Source of the DNA: Deltaproteobacteria bacterium
Lineage (GTDB): Bacteria > Myxococcota_A > Polyangia > Polyangiales > Ga0077539
Assembly: GCA_016704445.1 (NCBI GenBank)
Contig: JADJAE010000009.1
Coordinates: forward strand, 1 to 64,000
Length of the DNA: 64,000 nt
Direction of reading: 5' to 3'
Shown: piece by piece, positions 1-11,623 of the stretch
Layout: every line of letters starts with the position of its first letter
Position numbering within the stretch: position 1 is the stretch's first letter
Notes under the pieces: model-generated
Seen by the model: only the letters and a program-made list of their open reading frames with translations
Told to the model about the DNA's origin: nothing
Databases searched by the model: none
Program-made: the position numbers and the translations under genes

Positions 1-1387
1 AGGCGACGCGGGCGGCGCGGCGGGGGAGGAGCTTCGCGCGCAGGGCCTCGACCGCGGTGACCGTCGCCGGGACGACGATCATCGTGGCGCACCAGCAGAA
101 GATCATCCCGACGCCGCCGATGAGGCCGAACTGCGAGAACCCGCGAAACGACGTGAGCATCAGCGTGCCGTACGCGAAGGCCGCGGCGAGGGCCGCGAGC
201 TGCGTCCCGCGTCGGGAGACGACCGCGGCGTCGACCAGGGCGGCCTCCACGGAGTCGCCCAGCGCGCGGCGGTCGCGGTAGCGCGCCAGGTAGATGATGC
301 CGTAGTTGATGCCGTTGCCCGCGATGATGGAGCCGAGGAAGGCCGTCGAGGCGTTGAGGTAGCCGAAGGCGAAGAAGGCCACGCTGAACGCGAGCCCGAC
401 GCCGGTGAGCATCGCGAGGCCGATGTGCGCGAGCGCCGAGAACGAGCGGAAGAACACGACGATCGCGCCGAGGATGAGCAGCACCGCGACCCCAGAGGTC
501 TTGATCGCCTCCTCCTTGAGCGCGTCGCGCTCGGCGATGGCGTTGGGGATGTCGCCGCCGAGGCCGACCTGCGCACGGGGGTGGAAGCGCTCGGGGTGCA
601 CGTCGCGGATGATCTGCGTGGCGCGGGCCATCAGCTGGTCGCCGGTGCGGTCGCCGGTGCCCGAGGCGGGCGAGCGCATCACGATGGCGTAGAGGGTCCC
701 ATCGGGGTTGCGGAAATACCCGGTGGGGTATTGATCGACCTCGCGGGTGCGCTGCCTGAGCTGCGCGCGGAAGTGGTGGAAGGGCCTCGCGGCGGCGGAG
801 ACGTTGGCGGGCTCCGGGTCAGTGGGCGCGGGGGCCGCGGTGGTGGTGGACTCCGCGGGGGCGCGGCCGTGGTCGCTGCGCAGCTCGCTGCAGGGCTCGT
901 CGTCGAGGTCGACGAAGCCCGGCTGCGCCCGGCGGCGGGCGCGCTGGAGCTCGCAGGAGATCTCCTCCAGGTCGCCGACGTCGGCGTAGAGCCAGCGGCG
1001 CTCCCAGAAGAAGCGGCGGATCTCCTCGGGGCCGTGCTCGACGGTGCGCACGAGCGTCGGGGGCAGCGCGCGGAGCTGCGGCTCGAGCGCGTCGATGATG
1101 CGCCGGTTGGCCTCGGCGTCGGGCGAGTCGACCACCACGAACATCGTCGCGCTGCCGCCGCCCATGCGCGCCATCGCCCGTCGCAGCAGCCTCGCGCCCA
1201 CGCTCTCCGAGGGCAGCAGCTCGATGAAGTCCTGGCGAAACTCGAGCCGCGACGCGGTGGCCACGGAGAGCGCGATCACCAGGAGCGTGCAGAGCAGCAC
1301 CCGCAGCGGCCGGCGGGCGCCGAGGCGGGCGAACCAGGCCACGGCGCGATCGATGTGAGAGAGCGTGGGAGCGGGCGGATCAACCAT
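1..1387 (-). CDS. MMPL/RND-family exporter, N-terminal part (runs off the left edge)
   Basis: About 462 residues are visible and the gene continues past the window edge. The protein starts MVDPPAPTLSHID, has one membrane segment at about residues 28-46 (PLRVLLCTLLVIALSV), then a large periplasmic-type domain, then a cluster of membrane helices from about residue 298 (VAVLLILGAIVVFF) onward. This is the MMPL/RND layout: first helix, soluble loop, then a sterol-sensing-like helix bundle. Such proteins export lipids or hydrophobic molecules by proton exchange; the HpnN-like hopanoid exporters are one possibility but the substrate cannot be read here. Two methyltransferase genes lie 70 and 780 bp upstream on the same strand, so the three may form one transcription unit. 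An in-frame GTG lies four codons upstream of the chosen ATG. Confidence 0.8.
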   Translation of the reverse strand, partial: MVDPPAPTLSHIDRAVAWFARLGARRPLRVLLCTLLVIALSVATASRLEFRQDFIELLPSESVGARLLRRAMARMGGGSATMFVVVDSPDAEANRRIIDALEPQLRALPPTLVRTVEHGPEEIRRFFWERRWLYADVGDLEEISCELQRARRRAQPGFVDLDDEPCSELRSDHGRAPAESTTTAAPAPTDPEPANVSAAARPFHHFRAQLRQRTREVDQYPTGYFRNPDGTLYAIVMRSPASGTGDRTGDQLMARATQIIRDVHPERFHPRAQVGLGGDIPNAIAERDALKEEAIKTSGVAVLLILGAIVVFFRSFSALAHIGLAMLTGVGLAFSVAFFAFGYLNASTAFLGSIIAGNGINYGIIYLARYRDRRALGDSVEAALVDAAVVSRRGTQLAALAAAFAYGTLMLTSFRGFSQFGLIGGVGMIFCWCATMIVVPATVTAVEALRAKLLPRRAARVA

Positions 1388-1456
1388 CGTGGAGTTCACC
1401 GGTGCACGGGCTGTTCCGGAGCGGAAGAGCGGAGGAGGGAGAGTGTCGGGGAGGGA

Positions 1457-2116
1457 TCAGGGCGTGCGGCGGAGCAGCCAGTCGTAGTAGACGGTCGCGC
1501 CGGGCATGGAGGGGATCGGCAGCGCGAGGCGCGCGTGGTCGTCGACGATGAAGCCGTTGGCGTGGAAGCGCTCGGCCACCTGCTGCGGGGTCGTGACGTG
1601 GTGGTCGTCGATGCCCTTGAAGCCGATGGCGCGGAACGACACCTCCATCATCTTGTTGACCGCGGGCATCCCCAGCAGGAAGCGGCCGCCCGGGCGCAGC
1701 ACGCGCCGCACCTCGGAGAGCGCCTTGTCGAACTGGTGGAGGTGCTCGAAGACCGAGAACGACGCCACGAGGTCGAAGTGGGCGTCGGGGTAGGGGAGCT
1801 CGTAGACCGATCCCTGGCGCAGGTCGGACTTGAGCGAGAGCGCGTCGAGCACCCGCGCGGCGAGGGCGGGGTCTGCGTCGAGGTCGATGCCGTGCACCTC
1901 CCTGGCCACGCCGTGAAGCGGCACCTGCACCGCGCCGGAGCCGTAGCCGACCTCCAGCGCGCGCTCGAAGCGCAGGTCGCGGAGCATGCGCAGGCCGAGG
2001 TTGATGCGCTCGCGGAAGAGCCACCCGGTGAGCGGGCGGCGGTAGTAGCGGATCGGGTCGGTGGGGCCGTTGGAGGGGAAGCGCTTGACGAGGTCGATGG
2101 TGATCTCAGCGGCCAT
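1457..2116 (-). CDS. class I SAM-dependent methyltransferase
   Basis: 219 residues. The glycine-rich SAM-binding motif I is ALEVGYGSGAVQVP at about residues 50-63, followed by the acidic motif II region (VHGIDLDADP) and the post-motif FDLVASFSVFEHLHQ and LRPGGRFLLGMP stretches typical of the UbiE/type-11 fold. The substrate is not evident. The start chosen is the ATG at 2116, preceded by GGAGACC. It follows another methyltransferase by 50 bp and precedes the MMPL exporter by 70 bp, all on the minus strand, which suggests a small operon modifying and exporting one metabolite or lipid (inference). Confidence 0.85.
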   Translation of the reverse strand: MAAEITIDLVKRFPSNGPTDPIRYYRRPLTGWLFRERINLGLRMLRDLRFERALEVGYGSGAVQVPLHGVAREVHGIDLDADPALAARVLDALSLKSDLRQGSVYELPYPDAHFDLVASFSVFEHLHQFDKALSEVRRVLRPGGRFLLGMPAVNKMMEVSFRAIGFKGIDDHHVTTPQQVAERFHANGFIVDDHARLALPIPSMPGATVYYDWLLRRTP

Positions 2117-2166
2117 GAAGAGGTCTCCGGGAGGGGGATAGATGGTCGAAGGGGAAGGAAGGCGGT

Positions 2167-2907
2167 TCAGGTGGCGATGCGCTCGACGACGATGCGGGCG
2201 AAGAGGCCCGTCGAGTCGTCGCCGTGGTGGATCGTGCGGTCGGCCGCGACGAGCGCGCGGGCGATGGGGCGGGGGATGTGCGTGTTGAGCCGGAGCCCGC
2301 CGGAGAGGAGGTAGAGCCACTTGTGGAAGGGCTCGCGCTTCAGCACCCGAAGGCCCGGGAAGCTGCGCGCGAAGCGGGCGTCGGAGTCGCGGAACACGCT
2401 GGTCGGCAGGCGCGAGTTGGCGCCCTCGAGGCGGCCGACGCCGGCGATGTTCCAGTCGTTGGGGTCGAGGAGCGAGGGCTCGTGGTGGAGGCCCCGGTAG
2501 AACCACTGCCCGAGGGGCGTGAACCACGGCTCGATGAGCACGATGCGCCCGCCCGGGCGGAGGACGGTCTGCGCGCCGCGAAGGAAGGCCTCGCAGTCGG
2601 GCAGGTGGTGGAAGACGTTGAAGGCCACGATGGCGTCGAGCGAGTCGGGGCCGAAGGACTCGGTGATGTTGCAGGCGTCGACCACGCGGTCGACCCGCGG
2701 CACCGGCACGCACTCGCTGGTGATGGTGTGCGGCGCGAACTCGCGGAAGAACCCGCCGCCCGAGCCGAGCTCCAGCACCCGGGGAAACTCCGCTGGGGGG
2801 ATCTCCTCCACGATGCGGGAGTACACGTCCCGGTAGATCTCGTGGAGCAGTGGATTGGCCCGGATGCGCCCTGCGGCGTCCTCGATTTCGTGCTCTGCGT
2901 CAGCCAT
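2167..2907 (-). CDS. SAM-dependent methyltransferase (type 11-like)
   Basis: 246 residues. Motif I is VLELGSGGGFFREF at about residues 44-57, followed by VVDACNITESFGPDSLDAIVAFNVFHHL and VLRPGGRIVLIEPW, the usual order for a class I methyltransferase. The C-terminal 90 residues (HKWLYLLSGGLRLN onward) are not recognised and may form the substrate cap. It is the first gene of the minus-strand group that includes a second methyltransferase and the MMPL exporter. Similar proteins act on lipid or sugar acceptors, but no acceptor can be named from the sequence. Confidence 0.82.
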   Translation of the reverse strand: MADAEHEIEDAAGRIRANPLLHEIYRDVYSRIVEEIPPAEFPRVLELGSGGGFFREFAPHTITSECVPVPRVDRVVDACNITESFGPDSLDAIVAFNVFHHLPDCEAFLRGAQTVLRPGGRIVLIEPWFTPLGQWFYRGLHHEPSLLDPNDWNIAGVGRLEGANSRLPTSVFRDSDARFARSFPGLRVLKREPFHKWLYLLSGGLRLNTHIPRPIARALVAADRTIHHGDDSTGLFARIVVERIAT

Positions 2908-2981
2908 CTTCGTTGCTGCGGCCCACTACCACACCGACGCCGCGCTCGCACCAGAGGGGCACTCTACCCGCTCAGGGCGTC

Positions 2982-3395
2982 TTAGGGCTCCGCGCGCACC
3001 ACCCCGGCGTAGGCGTGGGCCATGATGGTCTCCGCGGCGTCGAGGGCGCGGGCGTCCGTCGTGGCCGTGCGCAGCGCGACGATCTCCCCGCCCGGCAGGG
3101 GGGTCTGTCGCAGCAGCACCGCCGCCGCCCGCACGGCCTCCGGCGCGCCCTCGTCCACGGCGAGGGCGGCGAGGTGGTCCATGTACGAGCGGCCGTAGGC
3201 CTCGGGCGGCGGGTCGAGCGACGCGAGCCACCCGTTGAGGCTCACCCCCGCGGCGCGCCGACACCCCGCGAGCCCCGCCCGGCCGTTGTGCGCGGCGTAG
3301 GCCCGCCTCGCCTGCTCCAGCTCACCCATCGAGGCCCTCAGCCACTCGCGTGGCGTGTAGCGGTAGAGCCAGTGCTCGGGATCGGGCTCGCGCAT
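2982..3395 (-). CDS. small helical protein of unknown function downstream of purL
   Basis: 137 residues, predicted almost wholly alpha-helical (MGELEQARRAYAAHNGRAG; EAVRAAAVLLRQT). The ATG at 3395 lies only 8 bp after the purL stop codon, so it is probably translated with purL. The spacing of helices resembles HEPN-type bundles, but the R-x4-6-H nuclease motif is not present, so that assignment is weak. I do not recognise the family with confidence. No signal peptide or membrane segment is seen. Confidence 0.6.
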   Translation of the reverse strand: MREPDPEHWLYRYTPREWLRASMGELEQARRAYAAHNGRAGLAGCRRAAGVSLNGWLASLDPPPEAYGRSYMDHLAALAVDEGAPEAVRAAAVLLRQTPLPGGEIVALRTATTDARALDAAETIMAHAYAGVVRAEP

Positions 3396-3403
3396 CGCCC
3401 CGG

Positions 3404-5686
<2,283 letters not shown>

Positions 5687-5708
5687 GGCTGTGGGGTCCT
5701 GGGTTCTC

Positions 5709-6407
5709 TCAGCGCGCGAGGGCGGCGCGCACGGCGGAGTGGAAGAGCAGGCGGCCGTCGGTGCCGCCGAGGATGGGCTCGGCCATGCGCTCGGGGTGCG
5801 GCATGAGCCCGAGCACGTTGCGCCGCGGTCCGCCGTAGAGCCCGGCGATGTCGTGCAGCGAGCCGTTGGGGTTGGCCGGGAGGCGAGCGTCGGGCGTCGC
5901 CGCGGGCACGTAGCGGAAGGCCACGAGGGACTTCGACTCCAGCGACTGGAGCGTCGCCTCGTCGGCCTGGTAGCGGCCCTCGGCGTGGGCGACGGGGAGG
6001 CGCAGCACGCGGCCGCGGAGGTCTTGCGTGAAGGGGCCGTCGGCGTCGACCCGCACCAGCACGTCGCGGCACTCGAAGCGGAGGTGCGCGTTGCGGGTGA
6101 GGGCGCCGGGGAGCAGGCCCGCCTCGGTGAGGATCTGGAAGCCGTTGCAGATGCCCAGGAGCAGCCCGCCGCGCTCGACGTGGCGGCGGACGTCGGCCAT
6201 CACCGGGGCGAAGCGGGCGATGGCGCCGCAGCGGAGGTAGTCGCCGTAGGAGAAGCCGCCGGGGAGCACCACGAGGTCGGTGCCCGCGGGGAGCGTCGGG
6301 GTCTTGTGGAAGACGTAGGAGGTCTCGACCCCGACCACGTCACGCAGCGTGTGCAGCGCGTCGAAATCGGCGTTCGATCCTGGGAACTGAATCACCACCG
6401 CGCGCAT
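5709..6407 (-). CDS. purQ: phosphoribosylformylglycinamidine synthase glutaminase subunit PurQ
   Basis: 232 residues. PurQ is the class I glutamine amidotransferase that supplies ammonia to PurL. The sequence shows the N-terminal QFPGSNADFD, the FSYGDYLRCG segment, the nucleophile elbow GICNGFQIL with the catalytic Cys at about residue 87, and the catalytic His-Glu pair in LMPHPERM near the C terminus. It is translated just ahead of purL (22 bp gap) and is the first gene of this purine unit. The region between this gene and the divergent glycosyltransferase is 173 bp and probably carries both promoters, though no clear box was seen. Confidence 0.97.
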   Translation of the reverse strand: MRAVVIQFPGSNADFDALHTLRDVVGVETSYVFHKTPTLPAGTDLVVLPGGFSYGDYLRCGAIARFAPVMADVRRHVERGGLLLGICNGFQILTEAGLLPGALTRNAHLRFECRDVLVRVDADGPFTQDLRGRVLRLPVAHAEGRYQADEATLQSLESKSLVAFRYVPAATPDARLPANPNGSLHDIAGLYGGPRRNVLGLMPHPERMAEPILGGTDGRLLFHSAVRAALAR

Positions 6408-6580
6408 CGACGGGCACCGCCTCCTCGTAAGACGGGCGGAACCCTAGTGGCTCCCGCCGCCCCAGCGCAAGCGGCCCCGCGCAACCGATGCGCGACAAGG
6501 CATCGCAGTTGAGCTAGTTCGGCGTGGACATCGCGACGGAGCGACAGCGCGACGCCGCGTAACCCAACGAGGTCTTTCGC

Positions 6581-7741
6581 ATGCGAGTGCTCGACATCAC
6601 GAGCGCGTTCTCGAATTCGTGCGGCGGCATCAAGCGGTACTACCGCGAGAAGGCGAAGGCGCTCCCCCGGCTCGGCGTGGAGTGTCACTTCGCGGTGCCC
6701 GGCGAAGAGCGATCGAGCGAGGCCTTCGGCGAGGGGACGCTGCACCGGCTGCCCGGTCCGCCGATGCCGGGCAACGACGCCTACCGGCTCTTCGGCCTGC
6801 GGGCGGGCATCGGCGAGCTCATCCACCGGCTCCAGCCCGACGTGATCGAGGTCGCTAGCCACTACGCGCTGCCCGACATCGTGCTGCGCGCCGCGCGCCG
6901 CGCGCCGAAGCGTCCGAGGGTGGTGGGCTACTTCCACAGCCATCCCCGGCAGGTGGTCGAGAACATCACCCACGGGCACTCGTCGCGCTCCACCGGCGAC
7001 GCGCTCGCGGAGGTGGTCTGGTCGTTCTTCCGCCTTCAGCACAGCCGCTACGACGCCACGCTGGTCGCGTCCCCGACGCTGGGGCACGAGCTCTCCGACC
7101 GCGGGTTTCCCCGGGTGCGCGAGGTCGGCCTCGGGGTCGACGTGGAGGTGTTCTCCCCCGCCGGGCCGACTCCCCGCAGCGCTCCGCCCACCATCTGCTA
7201 CTCCGGGCGCTTCACCGTCGACAAAGAGCTTCCGGTGCTGCTCGCGGCCTTCGACCGCGTGCACGCCGCCACCGGCGCCCGCCTCCTCCTGGTGGGCGAC
7301 GGACCGATGCGCCCCCAGCTCGAGGCCTTCGCGCTCGGTCGCCCGGCGGTCACCGTCGGCCCCTACCTCGACTCGCCCGCTGGGGTCGCTGGGGTGCTCG
7401 CGTCGAGCGACGTGGTGGTGGTCTCCAGCCGCTCGGAGACCTTCTCGCTCTCGACCGCCGAGGCCATCGCGTGCGGCGCGCTCGTCGTGGGGCCCACCGA
7501 GGGCGCCGTGGCCGACCTGATCCGGTTCACCGGCGCGGGGCGCTGCTTCCGCGCGGGCGACGCGGACTCCCTCGGCGACGCCCTCATCGCGGCGCTCTCC
7601 GCCGACGCGAGCGCCCGGTCCGCGCAGGGCGTCGAGGGGAGGGCCCGACTGGTCGAGCGGTACACCTGGTCCGCCGTGATGCAGCGCCTCGTCGACGTGT
7701 ACCGCGACGCGCTCGCCGCGCCGGTACTCCCGGGTCGATAA
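6581..7741 (+). CDS. glycosyltransferase family 4 protein
   Basis: 386 residues with the GT-B two-domain layout. The N-terminal half begins MRVLDITSAFSNSCGGIKRYYREKAKAL, the nucleotide-sugar domain starts near residue 205 (ICYSGRFTVDKELPVLLAAF), and the C-terminal donor-binding motif appears as SRSETFSLSTAEAIACGALVVG (the E-x7-E motif of retaining GT4 enzymes). Donor and acceptor sugars cannot be told from sequence. No membrane segment is evident. The next gene, a MATE exporter, begins 58 bp downstream on the same strand. Confidence 0.85.
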   Translation: MRVLDITSAFSNSCGGIKRYYREKAKALPRLGVECHFAVPGEERSSEAFGEGTLHRLPGPPMPGNDAYRLFGLRAGIGELIHRLQPDVIEVASHYALPDIVLRAARRAPKRPRVVGYFHSHPRQVVENITHGHSSRSTGDALAEVVWSFFRLQHSRYDATLVASPTLGHELSDRGFPRVREVGLGVDVEVFSPAGPTPRSAPPTICYSGRFTVDKELPVLLAAFDRVHAATGARLLLVGDGPMRPQLEAFALGRPAVTVGPYLDSPAGVAGVLASSDVVVVSSRSETFSLSTAEAIACGALVVGPTEGAVADLIRFTGAGRCFRAGDADSLGDALIAALSADASARSAQGVEGRARLVERYTWSAVMQRLVDVYRDALAAPVLPGR

Positions 7742-7799
7742 GCCGGGGCGGCGGGTCGCGGCGCTCCGCGATCTGCGCTATGGCCCGGGGCCTTCACCG

Positions 7800-9248
7800 A
7801 TGGCCGACCAGACGACCAGCGACCCCGCGCGCGACCGCATGCTCCATGGCCCGCTCGCCTGGACGGTGCTCCGCTTCGGCGCCCCGCTCGCCGCGGCCAT
7901 GGTGCTGCAGGTCGTCTTCAACCTCGTCGACCAGTACATCATCGCCAGGCTCCCGCCGGTCCTCTCCGACGCCTCGCTCGACGCCCTCGGCATCTGCGAC
8001 ATGGTCGCGGCGCTGGGGACCATCCTCTCCTACGGGGTCTCCTCCGCCACCGCCACGCTGGTGTCTCAGGCCCGGGGGCGCGACAACCAGCGCGAGGTCG
8101 CCGAGATCGCCTGGGGCAGCGTCGGGCTCGTGACCCTGATGGGCCTCGCCTTCGGCGCGGTGGCCATCCTCGGCGCAGACGTCATCGTGCACAGCCTGCT
8201 CGGCGCCAAGGGGCTCGTGCGCGAGCTCGCCGGGGCCTACCTCCGGGTCATCGTGGGAGGGATCGTCACGGTGTTCGTGATGTTCCAGGTGACGGCGGTG
8301 CAGCGCTCGATGGGGCACTCGAAGCTGCCCCTCGCGGTGTTCGCCTCGGGCAACATCCTCAACCTCTTCCTCGCGGTGCTCCTCGTCTACGGCCCCGGCC
8401 CCGCGCCCGCGATCTTCTCCTGGGGGCCTCCCATCGCCGCCGCGCTCGGCCTCCCCCGCTGGGGCGTCGTGGGCGCCGCCTGGGCGACGGTCATCGCCCG
8501 CGCGGTGGTCATGATCGTCCCGATGCTCCTCCTGCGCCGCGAGCTCAAGGTCGCCGCGCACAAGGCCCCCTTCCTCCCGTCGCGCGCCGTGCTGGGCCGC
8601 CTGGTCGCGCTCGCCTGGCCGACCAGCACGCAGTTCACCGTCCGCATCGGCGCGGTGCTCCTGGTCATCGCCCTGGTGCACCACTTCTTTACCACCCCGG
8701 GTAACAGCGACGCGGGCACCGCCTACGCGCTCTGCCTCCGCATGGAGACCATGGCCCTCTTCGTCTCCATGGGCTGGGGCGGCGCGGCGCAGACCCTCGT
8801 CGGCACCAACATCGGCGCCGGGCTCTACGACCGCGCCCAGCGCGCGGCCTGGATCACCGGGGCCTACAACGTCCTCACCATGCTCGGCCTCGCCGCGCTC
8901 TTCATCGGCGCGGGGGAGCACTTCCTGCGCTTCTTCACCACGCAGGAGGCCATCGTCCAGCGCGCGAAGGACTACCTCCTCTTCGTGGGCCCCTCGTACA
9001 TGGCCTTCGGCTTCGCGATCGTGCTCGGCAACGCGCTGGTCGGCGCAGGGGCCACGAGGCTCGCGCTGCGCATCGACCTCGTGCTGGTGCTCGCGGTGCA
9101 GGCCCCGCTGATGCTGGCGGTGACGGCCCTCTTCCACGCCCCGCCCTCCGGCCTCTGGACCTCGGTGGTGGCGGTCAACATCGTGAGCGCGCTCGTCTAC
9201 ACCGTCGTCGCGCGCAAGAAGTCTTCATGGCGCACCTTCAACGTCTGA
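7800..9248 (+). CDS. MATE-family efflux transporter
   Basis: 482 residues with about 12 hydrophobic helices and the two-fold internal symmetry of MATE antiporters. Typical segments are AAAMVLQVVFNLVDQYIIAR in the first repeat with its N-terminal WTVLRFGAPLA, and a second repeat starting near residue 265 (LGRLVALAWPTSTQ). These proteins export drugs or metabolites in exchange for protons or sodium. Its 3' end overlaps the following lipoprotein gene by 22 bp, which suggests translational coupling. The loop between helices 1 and 2 carries an unusual insert (RLPPVLSDASLDAL). Confidence 0.9.
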   Translation: MADQTTSDPARDRMLHGPLAWTVLRFGAPLAAAMVLQVVFNLVDQYIIARLPPVLSDASLDALGICDMVAALGTILSYGVSSATATLVSQARGRDNQREVAEIAWGSVGLVTLMGLAFGAVAILGADVIVHSLLGAKGLVRELAGAYLRVIVGGIVTVFVMFQVTAVQRSMGHSKLPLAVFASGNILNLFLAVLLVYGPGPAPAIFSWGPPIAAALGLPRWGVVGAAWATVIARAVVMIVPMLLLRRELKVAAHKAPFLPSRAVLGRLVALAWPTSTQFTVRIGAVLLVIALVHHFFTTPGNSDAGTAYALCLRMETMALFVSMGWGGAAQTLVGTNIGAGLYDRAQRAAWITGAYNVLTMLGLAALFIGAGEHFLRFFTTQEAIVQRAKDYLLFVGPSYMAFGFAIVLGNALVGAGATRLALRIDLVLVLAVQAPLMLAVTALFHAPPSGLWTSVVAVNIVSALVYTVVARKKSSWRTFNV

Positions 9249-10357
9249 TCGTCCTCGGGCTGCTCGTCGCCGCGGGCCCCGGCTGCCGCTGGTGGCGAAG
9301 GAGGCACCCGCACGCGCGCCCGGCCGCCGCGAGGGACGTGGCGACGGCCTGCTACGACGCTCGCTTCGTTACCGGGCAGCGTATTCCCCAGCGCCTCGTG
9401 GGCGACCACCCGGCGGTCTCGGGCACCGCCGGAGCGCGGGTCTTCGCGTGGCGCACGCCGCAGGGCGTGTACGGCTGGTGGGAGGGCATGAGGGCGCCCG
9501 CGCAGCTCGCCGAGGGGGCCGTCACCGAGGGGCCCACGGTGGTGGTGCGCCGGGGCGTGGCGATGGTCGGCTGGGGCGACGCCCGCGGCGCGGCGCTCCG
9601 TACGCTGGCGCAGGACGCGGCGGTGGGCGAGCCCACCCGATGGGACGGCGCGGTCCACGCGACGGTCGCGGTCGCCGGGGACTACGCGCTCTGGGTGGGG
9701 CAGCTCGGGGAGGGCGGAGGGCTCGCGGCGCGCGGGCTCACCGACGCGACGGCGCATCCCTTCGCGGAGCGGGGCTCTGGACCCGCGGTGACGGCGCTGC
9801 CCGACGGGTTCATGGCGGCCTGGACGGCGCGCGAGGGCGAGGCGTCAGTGCTGCGGGGGCGGGCGCTTGCGCTCGACGGCGCGGCGCGAGGGGAGGCCTT
9901 CGAGGTGCAGCGGGCGTCCGGGGCGATGGGCGCTCCGAGCCTGGCGAGGGGTGGAAACCGGCTGCTATTCGCCTGGAGCGACCACCGCTCGGGCGACGCC
10001 GGGCTGCACGTGCTCACGACCGACCTCTCGGGCGTCGGCGCGGGGGAGCCTCAGCGGCTGTCGATCCGTTACACGGACGAGTCCATGGCCTCGGTGGCGG
10101 CGGCGCAGCGGGGCTTCGGGGTGGCGTGGTCGGAGCCCGTGGCCGGGGCGACGCCCCGGTCGTACCTGGCGAGGGTGGACTCGCGCGGCCGCAGGCTGGG
10201 GTCGGCGATGCGGGTGGCCGTGGAGGACGACGCGGGCATGGCGCAGCCGTCGCTGCGGTGGGAGCGTGCGGGCTTCGTGCTGGCGATGGCCCGCGCGGAC
10301 GGGACCCTGGATCTGCGGCGCACGGGGCCGCTGGGCTGCGACGAGCCGCTGGAGTGA
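9227..10357 (+). CDS. putative exported lipoprotein, beta-propeller-like
   Basis: 376 residues starting MAHLQRLIVLGLLVAAGPGCRWW, a short hydrophobic signal ending in a cysteine; the lipobox (GPGC) is weak, so secretion is likely but lipid attachment is uncertain. The body has repeated beta-rich units with GDYALWVG, GNRLLFAWSDHRSGDAGLH and GFGVAWSEP stretches spaced about 45-50 residues, which resembles a repeat propeller seen in many Myxococcota surface proteins. The function is unknown. The start overlaps the MATE gene by 22 bp. Confidence 0.65.
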   Translation: MAHLQRLIVLGLLVAAGPGCRWWRRRHPHARPAAARDVATACYDARFVTGQRIPQRLVGDHPAVSGTAGARVFAWRTPQGVYGWWEGMRAPAQLAEGAVTEGPTVVVRRGVAMVGWGDARGAALRTLAQDAAVGEPTRWDGAVHATVAVAGDYALWVGQLGEGGGLAARGLTDATAHPFAERGSGPAVTALPDGFMAAWTAREGEASVLRGRALALDGAARGEAFEVQRASGAMGAPSLARGGNRLLFAWSDHRSGDAGLHVLTTDLSGVGAGEPQRLSIRYTDESMASVAAAQRGFGVAWSEPVAGATPRSYLARVDSRGRRLGSAMRVAVEDDAGMAQPSLRWERAGFVLAMARADGTLDLRRTGPLGCDEPLE

Positions 10358-10361
10358 GCCG

Positions 10362-10703
10362 ATGGGATCGAGGCGTGAAGAGGATGCCTGGCGGCTGATC
10401 GCGGTGTTGCAGAGCACCGCGGCGCTGGGCTCGTCGCTGGCGTTGAAGCTCTACGAGGTCGCGGTGGGCCTGCACCTCGAGCGCAAGGAGTCGGCCTCGC
10501 TGGCGGGCGACGACGGCGTCGGCACGGTGCGCGCGGTGGGCCGCGAGCTGCTGCTGGGGGTCATCAGCGGGCCGGGCTTCGAGGCGCAGCTCGACACGCC
10601 GACGGGGCGCTGCACCGTGAGCTACATCGTGACCAGGGAGGGCCTCGCGCACGCCGAGGAGGAGATCCATCGGCAGCGCGAGGAGGTGCAGCGCTGGAAC
10701 TGA
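10362..10703 (+). CDS. hypothetical protein
   Basis: 113 residues starting MGSRREEDAWRLIAVLQS. It begins 5 bp after the lipoprotein stop codon, so it probably belongs to the same transcript. The N-terminal half is helical and the C-terminal half alternates strands (AQLDTPTGRCTVSYIVT) with a charged helical tail (EEEIHRQREEVQRWN). There is no signal peptide or membrane helix. I do not recognise the family. Confidence 0.6.
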   Translation: MGSRREEDAWRLIAVLQSTAALGSSLALKLYEVAVGLHLERKESASLAGDDGVGTVRAVGRELLLGVISGPGFEAQLDTPTGRCTVSYIVTREGLAHAEEEIHRQREEVQRWN

Positions 10704-10786
10704 CGCTGCGACCGCGGTTGACCGGCGGGGCAGGGCGATCTAATCGAAGCGCTTCCTGAACCTGCAGTGCTTCGAGGAGAGACGAC

Positions 10787-11604
10787 GTGGCCGGTGTGAT
10801 CGAGATCAAGTCCGCGCGGGAGATCGACGACCTGCGCGCATCCTGTCAGATGGCCGCGGAGACCCTGCTGATGGTGGGCGAGAAGCTCCGCCCGGGGATG
10901 ACCACCGACGAGATCAACACCCTCGTCCACGAGGACACCATCCGCCGCGGCGCCATCCCCTCGCCGCTGAACTACCACGGCTTCCCGAAGTCGGTCTGCA
11001 CCAGCGTCAACGACATCGTGTGCCACGGCATCCCGAGCGCAACCAGAAGCTGCGCCCCGGGGACATCATCAACGTCGACGTGACGACCCTCTTCAAGGGC
11101 TACCACGGCGACACGTCGGCGACCTTCTACATCGGCGAGCCCTCGGCCGAGGCGCGGCTGGTCACCGAGGTGGCGCGCAAGAGCCTGGAGGTCGGCATCG
11201 CGGTGGTGAAGGACGGCGCCCGCATCGGGGACATCGGCGCGGCCATCCAGGAGTACGCCGAGAAGCAGGGCTGCTCGGTGGTGAGAGACTTCGTGGGGCA
11301 CGGCATCGGGAGGAAGTTTCACACCGAGCCGCAGGTGCCGCACTACAAGCCGGGGCGCGACGCGGCCAACCCCCGGATGCGCTCGGGCATGGCCTTCACC
11401 ATCGAGCCGATGATCAACCTCGGCACCTGGGAGGTCGACGTCGACCTCAAGGACAAGTGGACGGTGCGCACCCGCGACCGCCGGCTGAGCGCCCAGTTCG
11501 AGCACACCATCGTGGTCACCCGCACCGGCTGCGAGGTGCTCACCCGCCGCTCGCGCCCGCTCGCCAACAGCGAGAACATCGACATGCTCCTCGCCAACGG
11601 CTGA
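10787..11604 (+). CDS. map: methionine aminopeptidase type I, with an apparent frameshift near 11033
   Basis: Removes the N-terminal Met from new proteins. The first frame reads MAGVIEIKSAREIDDLRAS to NDIVCHGIP (10787 to about 11032); the second frame picks up directly with ERNQKLRPGDIINVDVTT and runs to 11604. The metal ligands are in DIINVDVTTLFKGYHGDTSATF (Asp-Asp), FVGHGIG (His) and FTIEPMI plus a final FEHTIVVT (Glu residues), so both halves are well conserved. Restoring one C in the CCC at 11032-11034 gives an unbroken protein of about 272 residues. Since this enzyme is normally essential, a sequencing error is more likely than a true pseudogene. thyX follows 19 bp later. Confidence 0.88.
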
Positions 11605-11623
11605 GCCTCCACCCCCCCACCCG

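Noticed and set aside
425..2314. A long open frame of 629 codons on the plus strand, opposite the methyltransferases and exporter
   Set aside because: High G+C removes stop codons from antisense frames. The protein is rich in Arg, Gly and Val, has no recognisable motif, and the minus-strand genes are well supported.
6408..6580. Promoter boxes between purQ and the glycosyltransferase gene
   Set aside because: Some A/T-rich spots exist but no pair of boxes with proper spacing was convincing.
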